A stretch of DNA of 41,355 nt from Allobosea sp. Root483D1 (GCF_001429505.1 NZ_LMJW01000021.1:60348-101702); one strand, 5' to 3'. Shown: positions 25,261 to 33,952, numbered from the stretch's first letter. Made by a program: numbers and translations. Notes: a model not told the origin generated them from the sequence alone.

Positions 25261-25311
25261 CGCTAGGCGTCAGTCCCGGGCGGCTCGCGGCGGCCCGGGA
25301 ATCTTCCGATC

Positions 25312-25340
25312 GTCATGCTCGGGTCGAGCCCGAGCATGAC
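25312..25340. repeat. Intergenic palindrome, possible terminator
   Basis: A perfect 12-bp inverted repeat (GTCATGCTCGGG / CCCGAGCATGAC, 5-nt loop) lies between convergent dnaQ and the TerC gene. There is no U-tract. The sequence resembles the dispersed TCATGCTCGGG...CCCGAGCATGA elements of Hyphomicrobiales genomes, recalled from memory. A related GCTCGGC/GCCGAGC palindrome is at 33953. It could act as a transcription end or RNA-stabilising hairpin. Confidence 0.7.
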
Positions 25341-25351
25341 AAGCGTGATGG

Positions 25352-26095
25352 TTATCCGCCCTGCTTCCGGCTCGCGCGGCGCGACATCATGTTCAGCCCC
25401 TCGATCAGGGCCGAGAACGCCATGGCGGCGTAGATGTAGCCCTTCGGGATATGGGCGCCGAAGCCCTCGCCGATCAGCGTGCCGCCGATCATCAGCAGGA
25501 AGCCGAGCGCCAGCATCACGATCGTCGGGTTCTTGTCGATGAAGCGCGCCAGCGGGTCGGCCGCGAGCAGCATCACCAGAACGGCGACGATCACGGCGAT
25601 CACCATCACCGGCACATGCTCGGTCATGCCCACTGCCGTGATGATGCTGTCGATCGAGAAGACGAGATCGAGCAGCAGAATCTGAAAGATCACGCCGCCG
25701 AAGGTCACGGCCGCGGCCGCACCGCCGTCGAACATGTCAGGCCCGTGATCGGGATCGACCTTGTGGTGGATTTCCTTGGTCGCCTTCCAGACCAGGAACA
25801 GGCCACCGGCGATCAGGATCATGTCGCGCCACGAGAAGGCCTTGCCGAAGACCGAGAACACCGGCGCGGTGAGCTGCACGATGAAGGCGACGGTGGAGAG
25901 CAGCGCAAGTCGCAGGATCAGCGCCAGACCGATGCCGATCCGGCGGCCGCGTGCGCGCTGATGCTCGGGCAGCTTGTTAGTCAGGATCGAGATGAAGATG
26001 AGGTTGTCGATACCGAGGACGACCTCCATGGCAATCAGGGCGCCGAGCGCCGCCCATATGGCTGGGTCAGCGGCGAGCGTCATAAGGGAATCCAT
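25352..26095 (-). CDS. TerC-family integral membrane protein
   Basis: Polytopic membrane protein (247 aa, about seven hydrophobic segments) of the TerC/YkoY type, linked in other bacteria to metal (notably manganese) export and tellurium resistance. The sequence shows the conserved acidic, membrane-embedded blocks LIAMEVVLGIDNLIFISIL and LLLDLVFSIDSIITAVGMT, plus LGFLLMIGGTLIGEGFG and IYAAMAFSALIEGLN. The start is ATG 26095; the 44 upstream residues are low-complexity and contain no segment expected for the family. It sits between dnaQ and secB. Confidence 0.92.
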   Translation of the reverse strand: MDSLMTLAADPAIWAALGALIAMEVVLGIDNLIFISILTNKLPEHQRARGRRIGIGLALILRLALLSTVAFIVQLTAPVFSVFGKAFSWRDMILIAGGLFLVWKATKEIHHKVDPDHGPDMFDGGAAAAVTFGGVIFQILLLDLVFSIDSIITAVGMTEHVPVMVIAVIVAVLVMLLAADPLARFIDKNPTIVMLALGFLLMIGGTLIGEGFGAHIPKGYIYAAMAFSALIEGLNMMSRRASRKQGG

Positions 26096-26196
26096 GGAAG
26101 TCGTGAACCTCGCGGGAACGGCGCGCCGGGATGGCGGCCTCTGGCCCGCGGGACATGGAAACGCTCCGGCGATTCCACAACGGTTGGTCAACAAAA

Positions 26197-26216
26197 AAGA
26201 GCCCCGAAGGGCTCTT
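26197..26216 (-). terminator. Intrinsic terminator of secB
   Basis: A perfect 8-bp stem (AAGAGCCC/GGGCTCTT) with a 4-nt loop. Read on the minus strand it is followed by a run of six T, 31 bp downstream of the secB stop. It should end secB transcripts before the TerC gene. Confidence 0.9.
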
Positions 26217-26246
26217 ATCTGTCGCATTCACGCTACCGGTGGCCGT

Positions 26247-26741
26247 TCAGGCGTTGGGCGCGCCCTGTTGGGCCTGCATTTCCTCGACACGCTGGCGATA
26301 GAGCGCAGCGAAGTCGATCGGGTCGATATAGAGCGGCGGGAAGCCGCCATTGCGCACCGCTTCGGCGACGATCGCCCGGGCGAAGGGGAAGAGCAGGCGC
26401 GGGCAGTCGATCATCACGACCGCATGCAGCTGCTCCTGCGGCACGCCTTGGATCCGAAAGACACCGGCATAGCTGAGCTCGAACGCGAACAGCGTCTCGT
26501 CGTTCAGCGTCGCCTTGCCTTCGAGCGTCAGGATCGTCTCGATGTCGTTCTCGCCGAGCGCATTGGCGTGGACGTTGACCTGGAGGCTGATCTGCGGTCC
26601 GCCCTGCTGTTGCTGCTGGGTCAGCGAGCGCGGAGCGTTCGGATTCTCGAAGGAGAAATCCTTGATGTACTGGACCAGCGTGTTGAGGCTGGGTCCTTGC
26701 TGGTCGGCGGCGCCGGCGCCGTTGCCGTTTTCGTTGGCCAT
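26247..26741 (-). CDS. secB: Protein-export chaperone SecB
   Basis: Cytosolic tetrameric chaperone that keeps precursors unfolded for SecA. The product (164 aa from ATG 26741) carries the SecB blocks LVQYIKDFSFENPNAP, ISLQVNVHANALGENDIE, LFAFELSYAGVFRIQGVP and the SecA-contact/peptide groove part CPRLLFPFARAIVAEAVRNGGFPPLYIDPIDF. An ATG at 26750 would add three residues. The open frame continues far upstream on the minus strand, but that is the complement of timA and is rejected. The usual neighbour fxsA was not found. Confidence 0.96.
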   Translation of the reverse strand: MANENGNGAGAADQQGPSLNTLVQYIKDFSFENPNAPRSLTQQQQQGGPQISLQVNVHANALGENDIETILTLEGKATLNDETLFAFELSYAGVFRIQGVPQEQLHAVVMIDCPRLLFPFARAIVAEAVRNGGFPPLYIDPIDFAALYRQRVEEMQAQQGAPNA

Positions 26742-26981
26742 CGGTCCCATCACTGTCTTTAGAAAACCATCGGGAAACTCTGTGCCGTGGCCGGAACTAC
26801 CCGACAAGACGGCAGCGCCGGGTATCATGGTGAGGGTGCCGGCACAAGCGAAGCGCGCTTTCGTGCCTTGTCGCACCCCGGGGGTGGATGTTACGAGCCT
26901 TCCACACCATATCCGTTCGATGACGGGCAGCAGAAGCGCGCCCGCGCGGGAACGAGTTTTCGAGGTTCGGATCAGCCGGCG

Positions 26982-27707
26982 ATGCAGAATTTCGATATGA
27001 CGACCCTGGTCTTCCTGGCCCTGGCCGTTTTCGTCGCCTGGAAACTGCGCTCGGTTCTGGGCCAGAAGACCGGGCACGAGAAGCCCCCGGCCGATCCGTT
27101 CGCACGCCGGGAGACCCCGCCGCTGCGCCCGGACCAGCCGGGCAATGGCGAGCGGCGCGACAATGTCGTCCGGTTGCCGGGCGCCGCCAACGATGCTGCG
27201 GCTGCCCCTGTCGCCGAGGTGGAACGCTGGAAGGGCATCGCCGAGCCAGGTTCGCCCATCGCCGTCGGCCTCGACGCCATCCTTCGCCAGGAAGCGGGCT
27301 TCGATGCGCCCGGCTTCGTCGGTGGCGCGAAATCGGCCTACGAGACCATCGTCACGGCTTTCGCCCGTGGCGATCGCAAGACCTTGAAGGGCCTGCTTGC
27401 CAAGGAAGTCTATGACGGCTTCGAGCAGGCGATCGCCGAGCGCGAGAAGCGTGGCGAGAAGGCCGAATCCAATTTCGTCTCGATCGACAAGGCCGAGATC
27501 GTCGCGGTCGACGTCAAGGGCAAGGTTGCCCAGGTCACGATCGCCTTCGCCTCGCAGCTGATCAGCGTCGTCCGCGATGCGCAGGGCACTGTCGTCGACG
27601 GCAGCGCCGATGCGGTGTCCGAGGTCAACGACGTCTGGACCTTCTCGCGCCAGCTCGGCAGCCGCGATCCGAACTGGCTGCTGGTCGCCACCGAATCGGC
27701 CGCGTGA
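26982..27707 (+). CDS. timA: Tim44-domain protein (TimA-like)
   Basis: Membrane-anchored Tim44/TimA-domain protein of the inner-membrane/periplasm; bacterial members are thought to act in the envelope, with no firm role. From ATG 26982 (241 aa) it starts with a short tail and the transmembrane segment TTLVFLALAVFVAWKLRSVLG, then a Pro-rich spacer (about 40-95). The Tim44-like domain begins near residue 100 with GFDAPGFVGGAKSAYETIVTAFARGD and ends VWTFSRQLGSRDPNWLLVAT. ATG 26997 is an alternative. Its TGA overlaps the mltA GTG (GTGA). The timA-mltA-smr order is conserved in alphaproteobacteria. Confidence 0.88.
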   Translation: MQNFDMTTLVFLALAVFVAWKLRSVLGQKTGHEKPPADPFARRETPPLRPDQPGNGERRDNVVRLPGAANDAAAAPVAEVERWKGIAEPGSPIAVGLDAILRQEAGFDAPGFVGGAKSAYETIVTAFARGDRKTLKGLLAKEVYDGFEQAIAEREKRGEKAESNFVSIDKAEIVAVDVKGKVAQVTIAFASQLISVVRDAQGTVVDGSADAVSEVNDVWTFSRQLGSRDPNWLLVATESAA

Positions 27708-28867
27708 TTCGTGCCGCCGGTCTCGCTCTGGGGCTGCTGGCCGCAAGCTTATCGATGACCGGCGCCGAAGCTTCGCCTCCACCTCTGCCGACGGGCGCCC
27801 GGGCCGAACCCGTGGCGCCCGCCGCGCTTGCGGGCTGGGGTGTCGATGATCAGCGCACAGTGCTGCGCCTGTTCGCGCAGGGCTGCGAGACCGATCCGCC
27901 ATTGCGGCAGGGCGCGGCTCCGCCACCGGCTCTCCCGGCCTTGTGCACCAAGGCTGCGGCCGTGCTTGCCGCGGGTGAGCCGAGCGAGGCTGTCGCCCGC
28001 CGCTTCTTCGAAGATAATTTCGCTTTCTGGCGCATCCGCCCGGCCGGCGCCGAGCGCGGCTTCATGACCGGCTATTTCGAGCCGGAGTTCGAGGGCGCGC
28101 TGACCCGCTCGGACGCCTTCCCGACGCCGCTCTACGGTCGCCCGGCCGATCTCGTGACCAGGATGCCGGGCGATGACTGGCCCGGCCTCGATGCGGCCCT
28201 GACCTCGGCGCGCCGGACCGCCAGGGGATTTGAACCCTTCCCCGACCGTGGGGCGATCGAAGAAGGCGCGCTCGACGACCAGGGTCTCGAAATCCTCTTC
28301 ATGCGCGATCCCGTCGACCGCTTTGTCCTGCAGGTCCAGGGCTCGGGCCGGATCCGCCTGCCGGACGGCAAGGTGACGCGTCTCGTCTATTCCGGGCGCA
28401 ATGGCCACCCCTATACCTCGCTCGGGCGCGAGCTCAGCCGGCGCGAGAACATTCCGCCCGAGCAGATGACGATGGACAAGCTCATCGCTCGGCTGAAAGG
28501 CGATGCCGGCTTCGCCCGCGAGCTGATCCGACTCAACCGCTCCTTCGTCTTCTTCGCCCGCAATGATGATCTCCCGGCCGGCTCCGGCCCGATCGGCGGC
28601 GCCGGCCTGCCGCTGACCCCGCTGCGCAGCGTCGCGGTCGACCGCTCGCTCTGGCCCTATGGCATGCCGGCCTGGATCGAGACCGAGATCCCGAACGGCA
28701 AGGGCGGCAGCGAGAGGCTCGCCCGGCTGATGCTGGCCCAGGATACCGGCACGGCGATCGTCGGCCCGGCTCGGATCGACCTCTTCGTCGGCTCGGGCGC
28801 GGAAGCAGGCCATCGCGCCGGCCTGATCCGCCATCCTGTTGACTTCGTCGTGCTCTGGCCACGCTGA
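27704..28867 (+). CDS. mltA: Membrane-bound lytic murein transglycosylase A
   Basis: Cleaves the beta-1,4 glycosidic bond of peptidoglycan, releasing 1,6-anhydromuropeptides. The 387-aa product starts with GTG 27704, overlapping timA by 4 bp. A short signal sequence (IRAAGLALGLLAASLSMTGA) has no obvious lipobox Cys, so it is likely soluble periplasmic and not an anchored lipoprotein. The MltA domain shows GFMTGYFEPEFEGALTRSD, FVLQVQGSGRIRLPDG and YTSLGRELSRR. The 3D domain contains the catalytic Asp in QDTGTAIVGPARIDLFVGSG. Confidence 0.93.
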   Translation: MIRAAGLALGLLAASLSMTGAEASPPPLPTGARAEPVAPAALAGWGVDDQRTVLRLFAQGCETDPPLRQGAAPPPALPALCTKAAAVLAAGEPSEAVARRFFEDNFAFWRIRPAGAERGFMTGYFEPEFEGALTRSDAFPTPLYGRPADLVTRMPGDDWPGLDAALTSARRTARGFEPFPDRGAIEEGALDDQGLEILFMRDPVDRFVLQVQGSGRIRLPDGKVTRLVYSGRNGHPYTSLGRELSRRENIPPEQMTMDKLIARLKGDAGFARELIRLNRSFVFFARNDDLPAGSGPIGGAGLPLTPLRSVAVDRSLWPYGMPAWIETEIPNGKGGSERLARLMLAQDTGTAIVGPARIDLFVGSGAEAGHRAGLIRHPVDFVVLWPR

Positions 28868-28870
28868 GCC

Positions 28871-29431
28871 ATGCGCCGGCGCGGCAAGCTCCTCTCCGAG
28901 GCGGAACTCGCGCTCTGGCGCCAGGTCGCGCGCACGGTCAAGCCGTTGGCGGGCCGCGCGCCTGTCGAGCCCGAGCCGGAGGAGGCGCAGGCGAAGCCCG
29001 CTCCGGCTGCGGAGAATGTTCCGTCTGCGGCCGTGCTGGCGCCCGCGCGTCTGTCCGCCAAGCCCGCCCCGCCTCCGCTGGTACCGCTCGAGCGGCGCAT
29101 GCGCACGCAATTGCGTCGTGGCCAGCAGGGCGTCGAGGCGGTGATAGACCTGCACGGCCTGCGCCAGGACGAGGCCCATTCGGCTTTGCGAGGCTTCCTG
29201 CGGCTGCAACAGCAGCGCGGAGCCAAGCTCGTACTGGTGGTGACCGGCAAGGGCATCGCCGGTGATGTCCCTTATGGCGAGGAGCGCGGCATCCTGCGCC
29301 GCAACGTCCCGCGCTGGCTGCGTCTGCCGGATCTACGCCCGCTGGTGCTCGGCTTCGACGAGGCCGAGCAGCGTCATGGCGGTACCGGGGCGCTCTATAT
29401 CCGTTTGCGCCGCAGCCGGGAGGTCGATTGA
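28871..29431 (+). CDS. Smr-domain (MutS2 C-terminal-like) protein
   Basis: Stand-alone Smr-domain protein, 186 aa. The first ~85 residues are charged and Pro/Ala-rich, with no domain. The Smr domain follows with the hallmark VIDLHGLRQDEA, the central helices and LVLVVTGKG, then a loop and the terminal LGFDEAEQRHGGTGALYIRLRR. Such domains have nuclease activity in some families; a function here is not shown. It starts 4 bp after mltA and its TGA overlaps the next ATG (TGATG). Confidence 0.9.
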   Translation: MRRRGKLLSEAELALWRQVARTVKPLAGRAPVEPEPEEAQAKPAPAAENVPSAAVLAPARLSAKPAPPPLVPLERRMRTQLRRGQQGVEAVIDLHGLRQDEAHSALRGFLRLQQQRGAKLVLVVTGKGIAGDVPYGEERGILRRNVPRWLRLPDLRPLVLGFDEAEQRHGGTGALYIRLRRSREVD

Positions 29432-29805
29432 TGACGCCCTTCGGCCGCCGCGTTCGCGAATTGCGCGCCACCCGCGGCGTTACGCTGGCGCAGATGGCGC
29501 AGGCCCTCGGCGTCACCCCGGCCTATCTTTCGGCGCTCGAACACGGCAAGCGCGGCCAGCCGACCTTCACCCTGATCCAGGGCGCGATCCATCTGCTCGG
29601 CGTGATCTGGGACGAGGCCGACGAGCTGATCCGCCTCGCGGAACTCTCGCATCCGCGCATCGTGATCGATACCGCCGGCCTCGAGCCGGAGGCGACATTG
29701 TTCGCCAATCGCCTCGCCCACGAGGTGCAATGGCTCGGCCCGTCCGACCTTGCGGCGCTGACCTCGATCCTCGACAGCGCCGTGCGCCGGCGCGGCAGCG
29801 CTTGA
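29431..29805 (+). CDS. XRE-family helix-turn-helix regulator
   Basis: Small DNA-binding protein of 124 aa. The N-terminal HTH_3 domain (about 5-65) reads GRRVRELRATRGVTLAQMAQ, then ALGVTPAYLSALEHGKRGQP, with a clear recognition helix. The C-terminal half continues LHxxHPRI..TAGLEPEATLFANRLAHEVQWL, with no recognised domain. It overlaps the Smr gene by one base, so the regulator is likely translationally coupled in this operon and could autoregulate it. The target is unknown. Confidence 0.9.
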   Translation: MTPFGRRVRELRATRGVTLAQMAQALGVTPAYLSALEHGKRGQPTFTLIQGAIHLLGVIWDEADELIRLAELSHPRIVIDTAGLEPEATLFANRLAHEVQWLGPSDLAALTSILDSAVRRRGSA

Positions 29806-29862
29806 CCTCGCCTGCCGGCAAATGCGACACGCCGCCATCCTCTCGCCATCACGGACATCCCC

Positions 29863-30861
29863 ATGACCTCCAAGCGCTATGACGTGCTCGCCTTGGGCAA
29901 TGCCATCGTCGACGTCTTCGCCTCGGCGGAGGAAGATTTCCTGGCGAAGTACGCGCTGGTCAAAGGCTCGATGGCGTTGATCGACGAGCCACGGGCCGAG
30001 TTGCTCTATGGCGCGATGGGCCCGGGCAAGGTGGTCTCGGGCGGTTCGGCCGCCAACACCATCGCCGGCCTGGCCTCCTTCGGCGGAAAAGGCGCCTTCA
30101 TCGGCAAGGTCAAGGCCGACGAGCTCGGCAAGCTCTACCGCCACGACCTCACCTCACTCGGCGTCGCTTTCGGTACGGAAGCTACGACGGACGGCCCGGC
30201 GACGGCGCGCTCCTTCATCATCGTCACGCCCGATGGCGAGCGCACGATGAACACCTATCTCGGCGCCTGCCAGGGCCTGTCGCCGGCCGATGTCGACGCC
30301 GCGACGGTCGAGAATGCCGACATCGTCTACCTCGAAGGCTATCTCTGGGATCCGCCGGCCGCCAAGGACGCCTTCCGCAAGGCCTCGGAGCTCGCCCACA
30401 AGGCCGGTGGCCGCGTTGCCATCACCCTGTCGGATTCCTTCTGCGTCGACCGCTATCGCGACGAATTCCTCGGCCTGATCCGCAATCGCATGGTCGATCT
30501 CGTCTTCGCCAACGAGCACGAGCTGAAAAGCCTCTACCAGAGCGCCGACTTCGACACGGCGCTGGCGGCTCTGCGGGCCGAGAACGTGCTCGCCGTCATC
30601 ACCCGCTCGGAGAACGGTGCGCTGGCGCTGACGCCGGATGGCGTGGTGGCCGAGCCGGTCTTCCCGATCGAGCGCGTGGTCGATGCGACCGGTGCCGGCG
30701 ACCTCTTCGCTGCCGGCTTCCTCCATGGTCTGACGACGAACCGCGAGGCGCGCGACTGCCTGCGGCTTGGCGCGCTGGCCGCCGCCGAGGTCATCAGCCA
30801 TGTCGGCGCCCGCCCGGACGTCAACCTGAAGACGCTCGCCGCCAATAACGGCCTGCTCTGA
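29863..30861 (+). CDS. PfkB-family carbohydrate kinase, probable adenosine kinase
   Basis: Ribokinase-fold kinase of 332 aa. It shows GSMALIDE, the GGSAANTIAGLASFGG substrate-binding motif 1, FVFANEHE-like VFANEHELKSLY and the catalytic motif 2 DATGAGDLFAAGFLHGL with its Asp base. The Ser-Ala-Ala-Asn-Thr form of motif 1 and the length match the alphaproteobacterial adenosine-kinase group. Ribokinase or 5-dehydro-2-deoxygluconokinase specificity cannot be excluded. It starts 57 bp after the XRE gene. Confidence 0.86.
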   Translation: MTSKRYDVLALGNAIVDVFASAEEDFLAKYALVKGSMALIDEPRAELLYGAMGPGKVVSGGSAANTIAGLASFGGKGAFIGKVKADELGKLYRHDLTSLGVAFGTEATTDGPATARSFIIVTPDGERTMNTYLGACQGLSPADVDAATVENADIVYLEGYLWDPPAAKDAFRKASELAHKAGGRVAITLSDSFCVDRYRDEFLGLIRNRMVDLVFANEHELKSLYQSADFDTALAALRAENVLAVITRSENGALALTPDGVVAEPVFPIERVVDATGAGDLFAAGFLHGLTTNREARDCLRLGALAAAEVISHVGARPDVNLKTLAANNGLL

Positions 30862-30862
30862 G

Positions 30863-30889
30863 AGAAAAAGGCGGCCGGTTCAAGCCGCC
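30863..30889 (-). terminator. Intrinsic terminator overlapping the hemA stop codon
   Basis: Stem GGCGGC/GCCGCC (6 bp, 8-nt loop) followed on the minus strand by TTTTTCTC. The left arm is in the last codons of hemA and the TGA stop lies in the loop, so the terminator is built into the gene end. Read on the plus strand it also follows the kinase gene by 8 bp. Confidence 0.8.
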
Positions 30890-32091
30890 CGCTTCAACCC
30901 GACGGCGCCCCAGATTTCGCTGAGGGCGCCGACCAGCGCGGCGATGTCCTCGTCCGAATGCAGCGGCGTCGGCGTGATCCGCAAACGCTCGGTGCCACGC
31001 GGCACAGTCGGATAGTTGATCGGCTGGACGTAGATCGCAAAGCGCTCCAGCAATTCGTCGCTGATCCGCTTGCACAGGGCGGCATCGCCGACCATCACCG
31101 GCACGATATGGCTCGGATTCGGCAGATGCGTGATGCCGGCCTGGTCGAGCTGCTGCCGTAAGATTTGCACGCGGTCCCGCTGGCCCTCGCGCTCGGCCGA
31201 GCTCGTCTTGAGATGCCGGATCGCGGCGAGCGCGCCTGCGGCCAGCGTCGGCGGCAGCGAGCTCGAGAAGATGAAGCCGGAAGCGAAGCTGCGGATGAAG
31301 TCGCACAGCGCCGCCGAGCCCGTGACATAGCCGCCCATCACCCCGAAGGATTTGGCCAGCGTGCCCTCGATCAGGTCGAGGCGGTGGCTGAGCCCGTCGC
31401 GCTCGCTGACGCCGCCGCCGCGCGGGCCGTAGAGCCCAACGGCATGGACCTCGTCGATATAGGTCATCGCGCCGAATTCGTCGGCGAGATCGCAGAATTC
31501 GGCGACCGGGGCGATGTCGCCATCCATCGAATAGACCGACTCGAAGGCGATCAGCTTCGGCCTGGCGGGATCGATGCTCGCAAGCTTGCGGCGCAGGTCT
31601 TGCGCATCGTTATGGGCGAAGATCAGCTTCTCGGCGCGCGAGTGCCGGATGCCCTCGATCATCGAGGCGTGGTTGGCGGCATCGGTCAGCACGACGCAGC
31701 CGGGAATGCGCGCGGCCAGTGTCGAGAGCGAGGCCCAGTTCGACATGTAGCCCGAGTTGAACAGCAGCGCCGCGTCCTTGCCGTGCAGGTCGGCGAGCTC
31801 GCGCTCCAGAAGCACATGGTAGTGGTTGGTGCCGGCGATGTTGCGGGTGCCGCCGGCGCCGGCACCGCAGCTGTCGAGCGCCTCGCGCATCGCGGCGAGC
31901 ACAACGGGGTGCTGGCCCATGCCGAGATAATCGTTCGAGCACCAGACGGTGACCTCGCGCGGGCCATCCGGGCCGTGGAAGGCGGCGCGCGGAAAGCGAC
32001 CGGCGCGGCGTTCGAGATCGGCGAAGACGCGGTAGCGACCCTCGGCCCTGAGGCTGTCGAGCTCGCTGCGAAAAAAGGCTTCGAAATCCAT
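30880..32091 (-). CDS. hemA: 5-aminolevulinate synthase (ALAS)
   Basis: PLP enzyme condensing glycine and succinyl-CoA to 5-aminolevulinate, the alphaproteobacterial C4 route into heme. The 403-aa product has WCSNDYLGMGQHPVV, SCGAGAGGTRNIAGTNHYHV, LLFNSGYMSNWASL and DEVHAVGLYGPRGGG. The PLP lysine lies in GTLAKSFGVMGGYVTGS, and the C-terminal INYPTVPRGTERLRITPTP completes the alpha-oxoamine-synthase signature. KBL-type homologues are excluded by these ALAS-specific blocks. It is convergent with the kinase gene and divergent from the lyase gene. Confidence 0.97.
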   Translation of the reverse strand: MDFEAFFRSELDSLRAEGRYRVFADLERRAGRFPRAAFHGPDGPREVTVWCSNDYLGMGQHPVVLAAMREALDSCGAGAGGTRNIAGTNHYHVLLERELADLHGKDAALLFNSGYMSNWASLSTLAARIPGCVVLTDAANHASMIEGIRHSRAEKLIFAHNDAQDLRRKLASIDPARPKLIAFESVYSMDGDIAPVAEFCDLADEFGAMTYIDEVHAVGLYGPRGGGVSERDGLSHRLDLIEGTLAKSFGVMGGYVTGSAALCDFIRSFASGFIFSSSLPPTLAAGALAAIRHLKTSSAEREGQRDRVQILRQQLDQAGITHLPNPSHIVPVMVGDAALCKRISDELLERFAIYVQPINYPTVPRGTERLRITPTPLHSDEDIAALVGALSEIWGAVGLKRAA

Positions 32092-32296
32092 CGTGACGCT
32101 CCTGGCGGCACCTTTTAGGGATTCCAGTCGCTGCGTAAAGGCGCGCCGATGTCGCGCCGAGTAGGGCTACGGCGCTCTATCCTAGCCCAGTCCGCGCTTC
32201 ATTGTGCAAGGAGCTTTTCGTTTCCGGGCGGGAATGGGTCTTTCCCTTTGGCGCGATGGCCCGTTAGATCGGCTTCGAAACTGACGAGGACAGGCC

Positions 32297-33928
32297 ATGG
32301 CGGTAACGATCGACGGACGCACCCTGAAGGGCAAGCAGGTGCTGCGCGTGGCCCGGCCCGGCGCCTCCGGCCGCTATGAGAAGGCAAACCTCGCGCCGAC
32401 GGCGCGTGCGGCGATCGCGGCGACACGCGCCCATATCGACACCAATTTCATGAACGACGAAGCCCCGTTCATGTACTCCTTCAACACCGGCGTCGGCCTG
32501 TTCAAGGACCAGCGCGTGCTGATGTCGGAGATGACCGAATATCAGCGCAAGAGCGTCTACGCCCACGCCACCGGAATCGGCGAGCCCTTTGCCGAGGATG
32601 TGACGCGCGCCACCATGCTGCTGCGCGCCAATGCCTTCGCCTCGAACTATTCCGGCCCGCAGGTCGCGCTGGTCGAGCGCCTGCTCGCCTGCCTCAATGC
32701 CGGCATCCATCCGGTGATCCCGCAGAAGGGCTCGGTCGGCGCCTCCGGCGACCTTGCCCCGCTCGCTCATATGTCTGCGGCTGTCTGCGGCTTCGAGGAG
32801 GGCGAAGCCGTCTACAAGGGCAGGCGGATGAAGGCCCGCGAGGCTCTCGCCAGGGCCGGGCTGGAGCCCGATTTCAAGCTCGGCGCCAAGGACGCCTCGG
32901 CGCTGATCAACGGCTCGACCGTCTCGCTGGCGCTCGGCGTGCTCGCCACCGAGGACGCCAAGCGCCTGATCAAGGCCGCCGATATCGGCCTCGCGCTCTC
33001 GCTCGAAGCCATGCGCGGGGAGCTCGCCGCCTTCGATCCACGCGTCCATGCCGCCCGCCCGCATCCCGGCCAGGCGCTGGTGGCGCGCAACCTCATCAAG
33101 ATCACGCAAGGCTCGAAGCGCTGCTCGGCTTCGGCCCGCGAGACGATCTATCCCGACGAGATCGGCCGCACGCCCGGCAAGCCGCCGGCGCCGCGGGTGC
33201 AGGATGTCTATTCGCTGCGCTGCGCCCCGCAGGTGCATGGCCCGGCCCGCGAGGCGCTCGACTATGTCGCCCGCATCATTTCGACCGAGACCAATTCGGC
33301 GACCGACAATCCCCTGATCTTTCCGGAGAATGACGGCTACCGCGTCATCTCCGGCGGCCATTTCCATGGCCAGTACGTCGCCCAGGCGATGGACCTGCTC
33401 GCCATCGCCATGACCGATCTCGGCTCGATCTGCGAGCGCCGCCTCGCCCGGCTGGTTGACCCCACCATGAGCTACGGCCTGCCGCGCAACCTGCTCGCCG
33501 GCAAGCGCGGCCTCAACACCGGTTTTGCCACCGTGCAGTGCTCGATGTCGGCACTGGTGATGGAGAACCGCACGCTCTCCTCGCCCGGCTCGGTCGATTC
33601 GATCCCCGGCAAGTCGAATGCCGAAGACCATGTTTCGAACTCGACCTGGTGCGGCCGCAAGGCCCGCACGGTGGTCGAGAACGTCGAGATGATCATCGCC
33701 GCCGAAATCCTGATGGCCTGCCAGGCGCTCTCCCTGATCGCCGACACCGCCAAGGCCCATCCGCTCGGCAAGGGCACGCAGGCGGCCCTCGACGCTTTGC
33801 GTGAGACGATCCCGCCGGCGCTCGATGGTGACCGCTGGTACGCCGCCGAGATGAACCAGGCGACGGCGCTGATCCGCTCCGGCGCGATCGTCGAGGCGGT
33901 CGAGGCGGTGGTGGGGGCGTTGGAGTAA
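32297..33928 (+). CDS. MIO-type aromatic amino acid ammonia-lyase family protein (HutH-like)
   Basis: The 543-aa product belongs to the HAL/PAL/TAL family, whose MIO cofactor forms from Ala-Ser-Gly, here A149-S150-G151 in GSVGASGDLAPLAHM. Conserved positions include the Tyr loop MYSFNTGVG, INGSTVSLALG, VQDVYSLRCAPQVHG, NSATDNPLIFPEN and SVDSIPGKSNAEDHVSN. The substrate-selectivity position corresponding to Ser-His of histidine lyases reads Ala-His (VYAHATGIG), and QEDHVSM reads AEDHVSN. No hutU, hutI or hutG neighbour is present. So histidine ammonia-lyase is not secure; an aryl-amino-acid lyase or aminomutase is possible. ATG 32297 has GAGG upstream. Confidence 0.85.
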   Translation: MAVTIDGRTLKGKQVLRVARPGASGRYEKANLAPTARAAIAATRAHIDTNFMNDEAPFMYSFNTGVGLFKDQRVLMSEMTEYQRKSVYAHATGIGEPFAEDVTRATMLLRANAFASNYSGPQVALVERLLACLNAGIHPVIPQKGSVGASGDLAPLAHMSAAVCGFEEGEAVYKGRRMKAREALARAGLEPDFKLGAKDASALINGSTVSLALGVLATEDAKRLIKAADIGLALSLEAMRGELAAFDPRVHAARPHPGQALVARNLIKITQGSKRCSASARETIYPDEIGRTPGKPPAPRVQDVYSLRCAPQVHGPAREALDYVARIISTETNSATDNPLIFPENDGYRVISGGHFHGQYVAQAMDLLAIAMTDLGSICERRLARLVDPTMSYGLPRNLLAGKRGLNTGFATVQCSMSALVMENRTLSSPGSVDSIPGKSNAEDHVSNSTWCGRKARTVVENVEMIIAAEILMACQALSLIADTAKAHPLGKGTQAALDALRETIPPALDGDRWYAAEMNQATALIRSGAIVEAVEAVVGALE

Positions 33929-33952
33929 GCACCGCCTGACGGCGCGCGTCAG

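Noticed and set aside
26247..27926. 559-codon minus-strand frame including secB
   Set aside because: Only the last 164 codons are SecB. The rest is the complement of timA and the start of mltA, so it is not a fusion protein.
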